This document shows positions 40,281 to 48,239 of a stretch of DNA of 64,000 nt, one piece after another (position 1 is the first letter of the stretch; each line of letters opens with the position of its first letter). Origin of the DNA: Brevibacillus brevis NBRC 100599 (GTDB taxonomy: Bacteria; Bacillota; Bacilli; Brevibacillales; Brevibacillaceae); contig NC_012491.1 in NCBI RefSeq assembly GCF_000010165.1, forward strand, positions 4,276,001-4,340,000. The letters run 5' to 3'. The notes below the pieces were generated by a model. The model saw nothing but the letters and a program-made list of their open reading frames with translations. It was not told where the DNA came from and did not search any database. The position numbers and the translations under genes are program-made.

Positions 40281-40901
40281 TCATTTGACAGGTGGCTCAT
40301 AAACGGGGCGGGGACGATCAAACTGTTCACCCAGAGTCGCATACGTATGGCCCGCTAATCTGCTAACGGGTGCAAACGCTGTAGCATCAATCCGTCCTGC
40401 ATGATACAGCTCATCCGCTACATGTACATGCACTACTTCCCCGATAATCAAATCCGAAGTCGTCGGACTACCTAATTCCACAATCTGCTGCAGCTTGCAC
40501 TCAAAATGAATGCGGGATGCACGCAGTCTTGGCACCTTGACACGAACGGATGGTGCGATTTCGAGCCCCACTGCCTCTACTTCACTGATCTCTTGCGGAT
40601 AATCGGCAGAAGTCTGATTGACCGCATCCACATTGTGTACGTCTACCATATTGACCACGAATTCTCCCGTTTGGATGATGTTTCGTGCCGTATCTTTTGG
40701 GACACTTCCCGGCTTGCGCATGACGGCAACCGAAACCATCATCGGTTCAATGCTGGCGACATTAAAATAGCTGAAAGGAGCGGCATTGACGATCATTCCC
40801 TCCCCTAACGAGGTGACCCAAGCGATCGGCCTCGGGACGATACAACCGATCAAGAGCTTGTATTTTTCCTGCCGTTCAATCTCGTGAATAGCGATCTCCA
40901 T
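40281..40901 (-). CDS. Flavin reductase-like (FMN-binding) protein of the homogentisate operon
   Basis: 206 aa from ATG 40901 behind AGAGGTG. The flavin_reduct domain shows PRPIAWVTSLGEGMIVNAAP and FSYFNVASIEPMMVSVAVMR near residues 25-65, then DTARNIIQTGEFVVNMV, with FECKLQQIVELG and IIGEVVHVHVADELY later. This is the DIM6/NTAB family binding FMN. It begins 19 bases after hmgA and belongs to the same operon, where its role is unclear: it could supply reduced flavin to an upstream hydroxylase or act on an intermediate. Confidence 0.87.
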   Translation of the reverse strand: MEIAIHEIERQEKYKLLIGCIVPRPIAWVTSLGEGMIVNAAPFSYFNVASIEPMMVSVAVMRKPGSVPKDTARNIIQTGEFVVNMVDVHNVDAVNQTSADYPQEISEVEAVGLEIAPSVRVKVPRLRASRIHFECKLQQIVELGSPTTSDLIIGEVVHVHVADELYHAGRIDATAFAPVSRLAGHTYATLGEQFDRPRPVYEPPVK

Positions 40902-40920
40902 TGCGTTTTTGCACCTCTTC

Positions 40921-42081
40921 CTATTCCTTCGGTGGCAACCAGCTTGACATGTATGCCTCATCTTCGATTTCCAACGCTTGCTTTGTAACGTGAAGCGGGT
41001 TGAATGTGTCCAGCATGACAGCTAGCTCCTGCGTTTCTTTTTTCCCAATGCTCGCCTCTACCTTGCCTGGATGCGGCCCATGAGGAATCCCCATTGGATG
41101 TAAGGTGATCGAACCCTCGTAAATACCTTTTCTGCTCATAAAATTACCATCTACGTAGTATAACACCTCGTCACTTTCTACATTACTGTGGTAGTAAGGC
41201 GCAGGGATCGCTTGCGGATGATAGTCGTACATCCGCGGAACGAACGAGCAGATGACAAAGTTTTGACCAGCAAAAGTTTGATGGACAGGTGGCGGTTGAT
41301 GAATGCGCCCAGTAATCGGTTCAAAATCATGAACACTCAGTGCATAGGGATACAAATAACCGTCCCAGCCCACGACATCAAACGGATGGAAGTCAAAGAA
41401 GTAGCTGTAGACCACGGATTGGCGTTTGACGCGCACCTCGAAGTCTCCGCTTTCCACATGTGTCTCCAATTTTTCTGGCAAACGAATATCACGTTCGCAA
41501 AACGGTGAATGTTCCAACAATTGACCGTGCTCGTTGCGATAACGCTTTGGTGGCACGATCTCATTCTGGGACTCGATGACGAGGAAACGACTCTGTTCTG
41601 AAGGTACAATCCGATAGGTCGTGCCGATTGGAATGACGAGGTAGTCGCCCGGCTTGTAAGTAAGTGTGCCGAAAATCGTTTGCAGCTCTCCCTCGCCTTG
41701 ATGGACAAAGACGACTTCATCCCCATCCGCATTGCGATAAAAGTAATCCATCGGCTCTGTCGGTGCGCAGACTGCCATGACGACATCGTTATTCCCTAGC
41801 ATGTAGCGACGTCCAAAAATCGGGTCCCCACCTGGCTGAACATCAAACGTTTTAAAATGCTGATGCTTTAAATCAACCTGCTCCACATATTCCAAACGGA
41901 CGTCTGCGTATTTGCGCGTCTCCCTCACTTGGGTAGGCGGGTTGTGGTGATACAGAATCGATTGAATCCCAGAAAAACCTTTGGTTCCCATCACTTGCTC
42001 GCGGTACAGTCCCCCATCCGCCTTGTAAAACGTCGTATGCCGCTTTTGTGGAACTTCCCCCATTCGATGATAAAAAGCCAT
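40921..42081 (-). CDS. hmgA: Homogentisate 1,2-dioxygenase
   Basis: 386 aa from ATG 42081 behind AGGAGGAAGG. The cupin-like C-terminal half includes HSNVESDEVLYYVDGNFMSR and GSITLHPMGIPHGPHPGKVE, with the Glu and His iron ligands of homogentisate dioxygenase, and YFFDFHPFDVVGWDGYLYPY. It opens the aromatic ring of homogentisate to maleylacetoacetate in tyrosine and phenylalanine degradation. It lies between the fumarylacetoacetate-hydrolase-like gene and the flavin reductase gene. A maleylacetoacetate isomerase or HPPD gene is not in the window. Confidence 0.88.
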   Translation of the reverse strand: MAFYHRMGEVPQKRHTTFYKADGGLYREQVMGTKGFSGIQSILYHHNPPTQVRETRKYADVRLEYVEQVDLKHQHFKTFDVQPGGDPIFGRRYMLGNNDVVMAVCAPTEPMDYFYRNADGDEVVFVHQGEGELQTIFGTLTYKPGDYLVIPIGTTYRIVPSEQSRFLVIESQNEIVPPKRYRNEHGQLLEHSPFCERDIRLPEKLETHVESGDFEVRVKRQSVVYSYFFDFHPFDVVGWDGYLYPYALSVHDFEPITGRIHQPPPVHQTFAGQNFVICSFVPRMYDYHPQAIPAPYYHSNVESDEVLYYVDGNFMSRKGIYEGSITLHPMGIPHGPHPGKVEASIGKKETQELAVMLDTFNPLHVTKQALEIEDEAYMSSWLPPKE

Positions 42082-42106
42082 ACGTTCCTTCCTCCTTTTT
42101 TCATTC

Positions 42107-43024
42107 CTATTCACCAATCGTATTGCGAAGCACACCGAGGCGTTCCACCTCTAGCTCCACTACATCACCTGGCGCAAGCCAAGCATACTGCTCTGTCCCC
42201 AGCTCCAAAATGCAGCCAGTCCCTACTGTCCCCGACCCAATAACATCTCCGGGATACAAGGAGCAATCCTCCGAGGCACGGGCAATCATTTCAGCGAATG
42301 TATAGTGAATGTCTTTGAAGTTTCCTTTCGAATACTCTCTACCATTGATGCGTGCCACCATCTCCAGATCGTAGCGGCTACCCTTTTCGCCTGTGAGGCG
42401 TACATCCGCCAGCTCCTCCGGTGTAACCAGCCACGGTCCCATGGACGTTGCGAAGTCTTTACCCTTGGCAGGCCCTAAACCGACCTTGACCTCCTCCCGC
42501 TGTATATCCCGGGCGCTCCAGTCGTTTAAGATACAATATCCTGCGATGTGCTCTTCCGCTCGTTCTACTGGAATGTTTACTCCTGCTTTTCCAATCACGC
42601 AGGCAATTTCCAGCTCATAGTCCAGCCACTCGGTTGCTTTGGGTCTGCGAATATTCGCTTGCGTCCCTGTAAAAGCTGCTGCATTCGAAAAATAAAAGAC
42701 GGGAAAGTGATACCATTCGGGAACCATCGGCAGTCCGCGTTTGGCTCGCGCTGTCATCACATGGGCCTCGAAGGCGTAAAAGTCACGAAAGCTGGAAGGA
42801 CGTGGAAGTGGCGAACCTAGCTCGACTTGTTCCAAATCCCAGCCATCCTGTGCCTCGTGTGCCGCTTGGAGAACAGGTAACCAGTCCGCCCACTCCTCCA
42901 GCAAACCTAGCACTGTACTCGGCGCCCCCGGACAAGCATGTGCAATATCTTTGACTTTTCCTTCGTGCAAGAGCCCCGCTCGCCAAGCATCCCTTTCCCT
43001 TTCTCGATAGGAAACCAGCTTCAT
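42107..43024 (-). CDS. Fumarylacetoacetate hydrolase family protein
   Basis: 305 aa from ATG 43024 behind AAGGAGAGGG; the longer upstream frame lacks a site. The FAH C-terminal fold is evident: DYELEIACVIGKAGVNIPVE near 150, GYCILNDWSARDIQREEVKV near 175 with the acidic metal ligands, FATSMGPWLVTPEEL near 210 and GDVIGSGTVGTGCILELG near 270. It would hydrolyse fumarylacetoacetate to fumarate and acetoacetate as the last step after homogentisate dioxygenase. It is the first gene of the operon, preceded by a long leader. Confidence 0.88.
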   Translation of the reverse strand: MKLVSYRERERDAWRAGLLHEGKVKDIAHACPGAPSTVLGLLEEWADWLPVLQAAHEAQDGWDLEQVELGSPLPRPSSFRDFYAFEAHVMTARAKRGLPMVPEWYHFPVFYFSNAAAFTGTQANIRRPKATEWLDYELEIACVIGKAGVNIPVERAEEHIAGYCILNDWSARDIQREEVKVGLGPAKGKDFATSMGPWLVTPEELADVRLTGEKGSRYDLEMVARINGREYSKGNFKDIHYTFAEMIARASEDCSLYPGDVIGSGTVGTGCILELGTEQYAWLAPGDVVELEVERLGVLRNTIGE

Positions 43025-43165
43025 GAAACCCTCTCCTTCTCTTGGGCAATAAGAAAACCTATATCGATGCTTGCTCAAGGATGAGCGACCGCGTATTAGC
43101 GGAATGTTTTACGTAATATCTGGAAGAAACCCGAAGAGGTTTATGCTTTCCGATATTATAAGAAA

Positions 43166-43264
43166 ACCCAGCTCACCCCCAAAGCAATTCCGGTGCATGA
43201 CAAATAAAAAGGGAAGCCCTCTTTGTCAAAACGATCCGAAACAGGCATCAGGCGCAAGCTGGGT
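43166..43264 (-). ncRNA. Candidate structured leader RNA of the fah-hmgA operon
   Basis: On the minus strand an 8-bp closing stem ACCCAGCT/AGCTGGGT (43257-43264 with 43166-43173) encloses about 83 bases. Inside is a second hairpin TGACAAA...TTTGTCA with a GGG-CTT-CCC tip. The closing stem is followed by TTTTCTT, so folding would form a terminator-like structure between the predicted promoter and the first gene. I match it to no known riboswitch (T-box, SAM, purine, c-di-GMP, ydaO, guanidine, ZTP signatures absent). It may be an attenuator, a terminator of the upstream gene, or chance. Confidence 0.35.
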
Positions 43265-43360
43265 CTAGTCTGCTACTGAAAAAAATCTTTTCTGGATTTT
43301 CCCCCGCAGACAGCCAGCTATTCACTGTTGTGTTTCCAAAGTTTGTAACGAATTTCTTCT

Positions 43361-43389
43361 ATCATATCGAAAACGCTTACAGCTTTCCA
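43361..43389 (-). promoter_or_regulatory. Predicted fah-hmgA promoter with CcpA cre site in the spacer
   Basis: Minus strand -10 TATGAT (43361-43366), 17-base spacer, -35 TGGAAA (43384-43389). On the plus strand 43368-43381 reads CGAAAACGCTTACA, matching 13 of 14 positions of the Bacillus cre consensus TGWAARCGYTWNCW. Binding of CcpA there would repress the operon when glucose is present. The cre match is stronger than the promoter match. Confidence 0.55.
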
Positions 43390-43413
43390 GAGGGAAATGA
43401 CGAAATTTTTCGC

Positions 43414-44334
43414 TTAAGTCATTTCCTTGCACAGATAATCGGGAAAAAATTGCTGGGCTAGCTGCTCCATATCATTTGGCAGCGGCTCCTCCCAGCTCAT
43501 CGCAAGACCGCTACGCGGGTGAACAAAGGATAGCCCCCATGCATGCAAAGCTTGTCTGCCGATATGCTCCCGTTCTCCCCCGTACAGATCATCTCCGGCA
43601 AGTGGGTGCCCTTCACTGCTCATATGTACGCGAATCTGATGCGTACGTCCCGTCTCCAGCTTCACCTCAACAAAACTCATTCCTTCCCCTCGGGCAAGCA
43701 CACGATAATGGGTAACAGCTGTCTGCCCATCCGGCCTTACCTGTCTGGTAATAAATGAGTTTTCCGCAAGGCCAATCGGCGTATTAATTGTACCGTCGTC
43801 TGACTCCACGATTCCTTGGACGATAGCCCGATAAGTCCGCTGCAACGTCCTGATCTGCTGCATGCGGCTGAATTGTTCATGCGCCCATTGATTTTTCGCT
43901 ACGATCATCAAGCCTGATGTATCCTTATCCAAACGGTTCACCGCCCGGAACTTTCTGTTCTCGCCACGCTTTTTCCAATAAGCGATCATCCCGTTTGCCA
44001 AAGTGCCACTGGGATGATTTCCTGTCGGATGAACGACCAATCCCGCTGGCTTTGCGATGACCATCAAATCTTCGTCCTCGTAACGAATGGAGAGCGGCAT
44101 GTCCTCTGGAGCAACAGTCTCTTCTGCTTCTTCTTCAACCATGACTGCTATTTTATCGCCGGCTTGCAATTTTTCGTTTACAAATACGAGAACGCCATTC
44201 CGTGTAATGGAGCCTTTAAACTTGGCACGAATGAGCAAACGCCTCGATACACCATACCGCTTTTGCAGGACTTCTCGCACGGTTTGTCCTGCATCTGCCT
44301 CATCAACCGTGAAGCTAATTAATTCTTCTAGCAT
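43414..44334 (-). CDS. RluA-family RNA pseudouridine synthase
   Basis: 306 aa behind AAAGGAGAG. An N-terminal S4-like RNA-binding region (VREVLQKRYGVSRRLLIRAK) covers about residues 19-80. The catalytic block AVNRLDKDTSGLMIVAKNQW near 135 contains the nucleophile Asp of the R-L-D-x-x-T-S-G motif; PIGLAENSFITRQVRPDGQT and ETGRTHQIRVHMSSEGHPLA follow. It isomerises uridine to pseudouridine in rRNA or tRNA; the exact target site (RluD- or YhcT/YjbO-type) is not resolved. It lacks a clear own terminator. Confidence 0.92.
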   Translation of the reverse strand: MLEELISFTVDEADAGQTVREVLQKRYGVSRRLLIRAKFKGSITRNGVLVFVNEKLQAGDKIAVMVEEEAEETVAPEDMPLSIRYEDEDLMVIAKPAGLVVHPTGNHPSGTLANGMIAYWKKRGENRKFRAVNRLDKDTSGLMIVAKNQWAHEQFSRMQQIRTLQRTYRAIVQGIVESDDGTINTPIGLAENSFITRQVRPDGQTAVTHYRVLARGEGMSFVEVKLETGRTHQIRVHMSSEGHPLAGDDLYGGEREHIGRQALHAWGLSFVHPRSGLAMSWEEPLPNDMEQLAQQFFPDYLCKEMT

Positions 44335-44374
44335 GTTGTCTCTCCTTTAAGTCTTCCCTCCTCCTCAGTATAGC

Positions 44375-44405
44375 AAAAAACGATCATGGCTGTTTGGCCA
44401 TAACC
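44375..44405 (-). terminator. Terminator of the 44417-44899 lipoprotein gene
   Basis: GGTTATGGC pairs with GCCATGATC (two G-U pairs) around a six-base loop, followed by GTTTTTT on the minus strand. Confidence 0.65.
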
Positions 44406-44416
44406 GTCCGGTGTGT

Positions 44417-44899
44417 CTATCGGATGTTGTCTTTCACTTCGATAACAAATGCATGACCTGCATCGCCTTGCGTCCACTGACCGCGAACATCGAACAAATA
44501 CCAGCCCGGCTGTTCGGGTGCCTTCCACTGATTGCCGTTTTCCACTGCTTGCTCAACTTCATTGATACCGTTCCACTGTGTTACCTTGAGCGTATTTGCA
44601 GTTGGTTGCTGGGCAAAAGTGACGGTAAGCGTTGCCCCGGGCTTTACTTGTAGGGGTGCAGGCTTATGCTCTGCGATGAGTTCCGGGGGTGCTGCCGTAT
44701 CCTTGCAGACCGACTCGCTATTATAACTCCAGCAGGAAGATGAAGGTACCGTCGCTGCTGTTTTTCCGCTCCATTCAATGACTGGCTGTGGTGGTTCCGC
44801 AAGCTGTGAAGTCCCTTGCGCCGACGTTCCGTTCCCACACCCCGTCAGTAACAGTGTCGCTATTAGAATTAGTTGACCAAGTAATCCTACCTTTTTCAT
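44417..44899 (-). CDS. Putative lipoprotein of unknown function
   Basis: 160 aa. Signal peptide KKVGLLGQLILIATLLL with lipobox LTGC; Cys21 would be lipidated. The mature domain is beta-rich and contains two further Cys in a close pair region (SSSCWSYNSESVCKD), followed by LQVKPGATLTVTFAQQPTAN and PGWYLFDVRGQWTQGDAGHA, like a small immunoglobulin-type fold. The family is not recognised. Anchored on the outer face of the membrane. Ribosome-binding site GAGGTGATTGG. Confidence 0.75.
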   Translation of the reverse strand: MKKVGLLGQLILIATLLLTGCGNGTSAQGTSQLAEPPQPVIEWSGKTAATVPSSSCWSYNSESVCKDTAAPPELIAEHKPAPLQVKPGATLTVTFAQQPTANTLKVTQWNGINEVEQAVENGNQWKAPEQPGWYLFDVRGQWTQGDAGHAFVIEVKDNIR

Positions 44900-44972
44900 C
44901 CAATCACCTCAAACCTATGACGCGAGAAAAAGGGGATTCGTTTCATCCGACTTGACTCAGTCAATCATTGCC

Positions 44973-45677
44973 CTATGATTGCCAAACACTCGTTGGAATC
45001 GAAAAAGAAGTAGAGACCTCTTTTAAATAATCATCGAGCTGTTCTACCGGATTCTCGATCGGTTTACCATGGCATACTTCCAAATGGCGCGGGCGCAATT
45101 GGCGGATGATCAAACTGCTTTTAAGTGCTTGAGCCATATCCGCCGTAAACATCGGCATGGGACGGTGCAATCTGCCTTGTTTGGAAGTAAACAAATCTCC
45201 AGCCAAAAGCACTCCATCCTGTTCGTGATAATACACCACATGCCCCGGAGAATGACCAGGTGTCAAATAAGGTTGCAGTCCACCAATTGGAGCTACATTC
45301 CCTTCGGCATCCTCTGGCAAAGGCTGAGCCAAGCCAGGCTGGACGTTTACTTCCAGCTTTTTACGACGAGGATACAGCTCTTTTCCTTCCATATACGGAA
45401 TCTCGATTCGATGGGCATAAACTGGTACGGATTCTGCTTCCGCGATTTTTTTTACGGCTCCAACATGATCCGAATGACCATGCGTCAGCAAAATTCGTTT
45501 GAGTGGTCCTGCATTCAGCTGCTTGATAAAGGCCATAATCCGCTTCGTCATAAATGGCATTCCCGCGTCGATCAGCGTAACACCATCCTCCTCCCTGACA
45601 ATCCAGACCCGCAAAGGAATCAACAACCACGCTTTGATACACCAAATGTTCGCTGAGATTTGCTCTACTCTAATCAT
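44973..45677 (-). CDS. MBL-fold metallo-hydrolase
   Basis: 234 aa. The zinc motif is LTHGHSDHVGAVKKI near residues 64-75 (His-x-His-x-Asp-His complete), with TPGHSPGHVVYYHEQDGVLL near 138 and LAGDLFTSKQGRL near 157. The final His ligand region is EVCHGKPIENP. A glyoxalase-II/beta-lactamase-fold hydrolase of unknown substrate. It begins seven bases after the stop of a TetR gene and must be in its operon, so it is probably induced by the compound sensed there. Confidence 0.87.
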   Translation of the reverse strand: MIRVEQISANIWCIKAWLLIPLRVWIVREEDGVTLIDAGMPFMTKRIMAFIKQLNAGPLKRILLTHGHSDHVGAVKKIAEAESVPVYAHRIEIPYMEGKELYPRRKKLEVNVQPGLAQPLPEDAEGNVAPIGGLQPYLTPGHSPGHVVYYHEQDGVLLAGDLFTSKQGRLHRPMPMFTADMAQALKSSLIIRQLRPRHLEVCHGKPIENPVEQLDDYLKEVSTSFSIPTSVWQS

Positions 45678-45684
45678 TCTCTCG

Positions 45685-46314
45685 TCACTCCCTGTTCATT
45701 ATTTTTTGACTTCCTGCGAGAAAAACATCTACGGATAGTGCGAATGTAGGGGCTAGCCTTTCCATCAAGCTGTCCAATGGTTCTTCGGAATGTGTATACG
45801 TACCGACGATGCCATGCAGCGTGTAGAAGTAAATCCGTGCATGGGCAAGCGCTTTTTCTTCCTCGATGTCACTTGGCAAGCATCGCCTTACAGCCTGCCT
45901 CAACAAATCAAACAATTGATTGCGCAGCGTTTGCAATTCTTTATCCGGTTCCGCTACATCGATCCGAGTGGCTTTGATCATGAAGAACAAGGTATACATC
46001 GTTCGATTGCGCATGCAAAAGTGGATGAACTGACTGCTGATTTCACGCAAATTCTCTTCTGGTGTTCTTCCCTGTTTGGACAGTGTTTCTTCCATTTGTA
46101 GAGTCAAGCCTTGCAAAGGTTCCTTGGACAGATGATGAAGCAGTGCTTCTTTGTCCTTGAAATAAATATAGAGGGTTGTATGAGAACAGCCGGCTGCTTT
46201 GGCGATTTCTCTGATGGATACTGTATCAAAGCCTCGGGTAGCGAAAAGGTCTGCTGCCGCCGTCAAAATCGCCCGTTTCGTTTCTTCTGAGCGTATTTCT
46301 TGTTTGCTTGCCAT
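45685..46314 (-). CDS. TetR/AcrR-family transcriptional regulator
   Basis: 209 aa. Helix-turn-helix at about residues 10-58: ETKRAILTAAADLFATRGFD, TVSIREIAKAAGCSHTTLYI, YFKDKEALLHHLSKE. The ligand-binding half is helical (MRNRTMYTLFFMIKATRIDV). It precedes the MBL hydrolase gene in one operon. Three copies of an operator lie in its promoter region, with one inside the -35/-10 spacer, so autorepression with cooperative binding is likely. Confidence 0.9.
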   Translation of the reverse strand: MASKQEIRSEETKRAILTAAADLFATRGFDTVSIREIAKAAGCSHTTLYIYFKDKEALLHHLSKEPLQGLTLQMEETLSKQGRTPEENLREISSQFIHFCMRNRTMYTLFFMIKATRIDVAEPDKELQTLRNQLFDLLRQAVRRCLPSDIEEEKALAHARIYFYTLHGIVGTYTHSEEPLDSLMERLAPTFALSVDVFLAGSQKIMNRE

Positions 46315-46350
46315 GCGTGATATTCAACTCCTTACTTTTCGAAAAATTTA

Positions 46351-46408
46351 TAACCGTTGGTTAGTAACCGTTGGTTATAATATAACCACTGGTTACTAAA
46401 ACCGTCAA
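46351..46408 (-). promoter_or_regulatory. TetR promoter with three operator repeats
   Basis: Three 13-bp sites TAACC-N3-GGTTA at 46351-46363, 46365-46377 and 46383-46395; the first two are identical. The minus-strand promoter has -35 TTGACG (46403-46408) and -10 TATATT (46379-46384) or TTATAT (17 to 18 bases), so the third site fills the spacer and the other two overlie the start region. Confidence 0.78.
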
Positions 46409-46433
46409 GATTATTTTTCCACTTGCTGCAAAT

Positions 46434-46476
46434 AAAAAAAGCCCCCTTTTCGCCACTTGGACAAAAAGGGAGCTTC
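46434..46476 (-). terminator. Terminator of tpx
   Basis: AAGCTCCCTTTT pairs with AAAAGGGGGCTT with one wobble, followed by TTTTTTT on the minus strand. Confidence 0.8.
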
Positions 46477-46490
46477 CTTATGAAAAATGC

Positions 46491-47012
46491 TTACTTCGCA
46501 GCTTGTGCTGCAGCAATCGCCGCTTCGTAGTTTGGATGCTCACCAGCAGCAGCCACATACTCAGCGTGTACAACCTTGTCGTTTGCATCGATTACGAATA
46601 CAGCGCGAGACAAGAGACGGAATTCTTTGATCGCTACGCCATAAGCTGTACCGAAGCTCAGGTCTTTGTGGTCAGATACGGTTTTCACCTTGTCGATGCC
46701 AGCAGCACCGCACCAGCGGTTTTGCGCGAATGGCAGGTCAACGGAAACAGTCAGTACAGTAACGCCTTCCAATTTCGCAGCCTCTTCGTTGAAACGACGA
46801 GTTTGTGCATCGCACACGCCAGTGTCAATAGAAGGGATTACGGAGATGATGCGAACAGTGCCCTTGGAGTCTTCCAAAGTTACAGGGGACAGATCGCCAC
46901 CTACTACAGTAAAGTTAGGAGCAGTATCTCCTACTTTGATTTCAGGACCGAGCAGTGTTACAGGACCACCTTTGAATACAAATGCGCCTTGACGCTCAAC
47001 AGCAGTTGTCAT
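46491..47012 (-). CDS. tpx: Thiol peroxidase (atypical 2-Cys peroxiredoxin)
   Basis: 173 aa from ATG 47012 behind GAGGAGGAAG. The peroxidatic Cys is in [15 protein letters not shown] near residue 60 (Thr-x-x-Cys context) and the resolving Cys in [13 protein letters not shown] near 94, the Tpx hallmark. [16 protein letters not shown] follows. It reduces hydroperoxides, especially alkyl hydroperoxides, using thioredoxin, in the cytosol. Monocistronic. Confidence 0.95.
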   Translation of the reverse strand: MTTAVERQGAFVFKGGPVTLLGPEIKVGDTAPNFTVVGGDLSPVTLEDSKGTVRIISVIPSIDTGVCDAQTRRFNEEAAKLEGVTVLTVSVDLPFAQNRWCGAAGIDKVKTVSDHKDLSFGTAYGVAIKEFRLLSRAVFVIDANDKVVHAEYVAAAGEHPNYEAAIAAAQAAK

Positions 47013-47101
47013 GATTTCTTCCTCCTCACCAAATCTTTCAGTATGTACCTCAATTATCATACCCTATCATTCACTTTTTTTCACTATGCCAATAGTAGAA
47101 A

Positions 47102-47635
47102 TTACAGATTCACTTGCACTTTTCCACTTCGCTTGGCTTGTACCACGGCGATTCGCTTCACTTCATGCTCATACTCCCAATCCGTTTTCGCATTCAGCTC
47201 ATGACAGCGCATCAGCGCGTGATAGAGAGCAAAAGCGAAGGTAACCTGCTTCATTTCGTACCGTGTTCCATGTGCTTTCGGCAATGCCGTATTGATAATC
47301 TCAATTTGATACGTGGCTTTTTCCCGCTTGTCCCTGACTGGCACGATATACCCCATACGCTTTAAGACATGACCGTAATCGAATTCCCCTTCATCGTCAA
47401 AATCAAAGGTGTCGTCCGATGTTGCCAAATACTCCAGCAAGGTCCCCATATCCAGCGTTTCGAAGCAAGCAGGCTGTGGCATGGACAAAACTGAGCCGTC
47501 ATTGTTTACAAAATAAATATGGTCACGATAATGAAAGATCAGTTCATCTTCTGGAACTTCGTCGGGAAACATCCAGTAATTTTGCGGAATCAGGTAACGC
47601 CAGATTTGTGCAGGTTCACAATGGAGTAATTCCAT
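47102..47635 (-). CDS. Hypothetical protein, 177 aa
   Basis: ATG 47635 behind AAGGAGGGAG. Acidic N-terminal half rich in aromatic residues (WRYLIPQNYWMFPDEVPEDE, HYRDHIYFVNNDGSVLSMPQ) and a helical C-terminal half (QVTFAFALYHALMRCHELNA). No signal peptide or membrane segment. I recognise no family. It may be co-transcribed with the cyclotransferase-like gene upstream (gap 45 bases). Confidence 0.7.
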   Translation of the reverse strand: MELLHCEPAQIWRYLIPQNYWMFPDEVPEDELIFHYRDHIYFVNNDGSVLSMPQPACFETLDMGTLLEYLATSDDTFDFDDEGEFDYGHVLKRMGYIVPVRDKREKATYQIEIINTALPKAHGTRYEMKQVTFAFALYHALMRCHELNAKTDWEYEHEVKRIAVVQAKRSGKVQVNL

Positions 47636-47680
47636 GGCAGGGCTCCCTCCTTTTCCCTACCAGTTTTGGCAAAACTAGCA

Positions 47681-48127
47681 CTAGCTATTCGTCAGCTCCT
47701 GCATGTAGCGTCGCCAATTCCCATGCGAAATGTGCACCCCTGTTTGCTTGACCAGGTCTTGATCCAAATAACGATAAACATAGACGCTTACGACCTGACC
47801 TGTTCCTTCCATAGTCGCTGGCACGATGATCCGTTCGTATTCATTGCGCGGATCACTCTCGCCATAGTACGTCTCCAGCTCGTCCAGTCCAGCTAGTGCT
47901 TGCTCGTACACGTCAGGGGCAAACATGACGATCTCCCCCACGACCTCCTGCTCTCCTTTCAGCAATCCCGGATAGCCTGCCGGCAAATGATAAATCTCAC
48001 CCTGAATCGTCGCAGGTGTTGACTCATGCTTATACGGTTTCACGTAAATCCGATGATTCCCAAAACCAGCTAAAAGCGTGCCGTACACAAATACAGGCAG
48101 CTTATCGTTTACATTGTTCACCTTCAT
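47681..48127 (-). CDS. Gamma-glutamylcyclotransferase-like (AIG2/GGCT) family protein
   Basis: 148 aa behind AGGAGGATGG. The signature FVYGTLLAGFGNHRIY near residues 13-28 is the Y-G-T-L motif of the GGCT fold, and the catalytic Glu lies in ELETYYGESDPRNEYERIIV near 80. Members cleave gamma-glutamyl amines or related linkages; the substrate is not determined. Cytosolic. Divergent from pyc with a 112-base gap. Confidence 0.85.
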   Translation of the reverse strand: MKVNNVNDKLPVFVYGTLLAGFGNHRIYVKPYKHESTPATIQGEIYHLPAGYPGLLKGEQEVVGEIVMFAPDVYEQALAGLDELETYYGESDPRNEYERIIVPATMEGTGQVVSVYVYRYLDQDLVKQTGVHISHGNWRRYMQELTNS

Positions 48128-48239
48128 CCATCCTCCTGTGATCGAAAAAAGTGTGTCTTGTGTCGAGAAAATTTTGTATATTTGTTCTATATATAATTTT
48201 ACATACGTCTTTTTTCCGAGACGTTAGGGGGAGAGAATA

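Noticed and set aside
43320..43366. A 15-codon leader peptide beginning at the -10 element of the predicted fah promoter
   Set aside because: Its ATG lies within the promoter -10, so it would not be transcribed from that promoter, and it lacks a ribosome-binding site.
46503..47204. A 233-codon plus-strand frame over tpx
   Set aside because: Antisense to an unmistakable thiol peroxidase; Cys/Ser/Tyr-rich shadow product.
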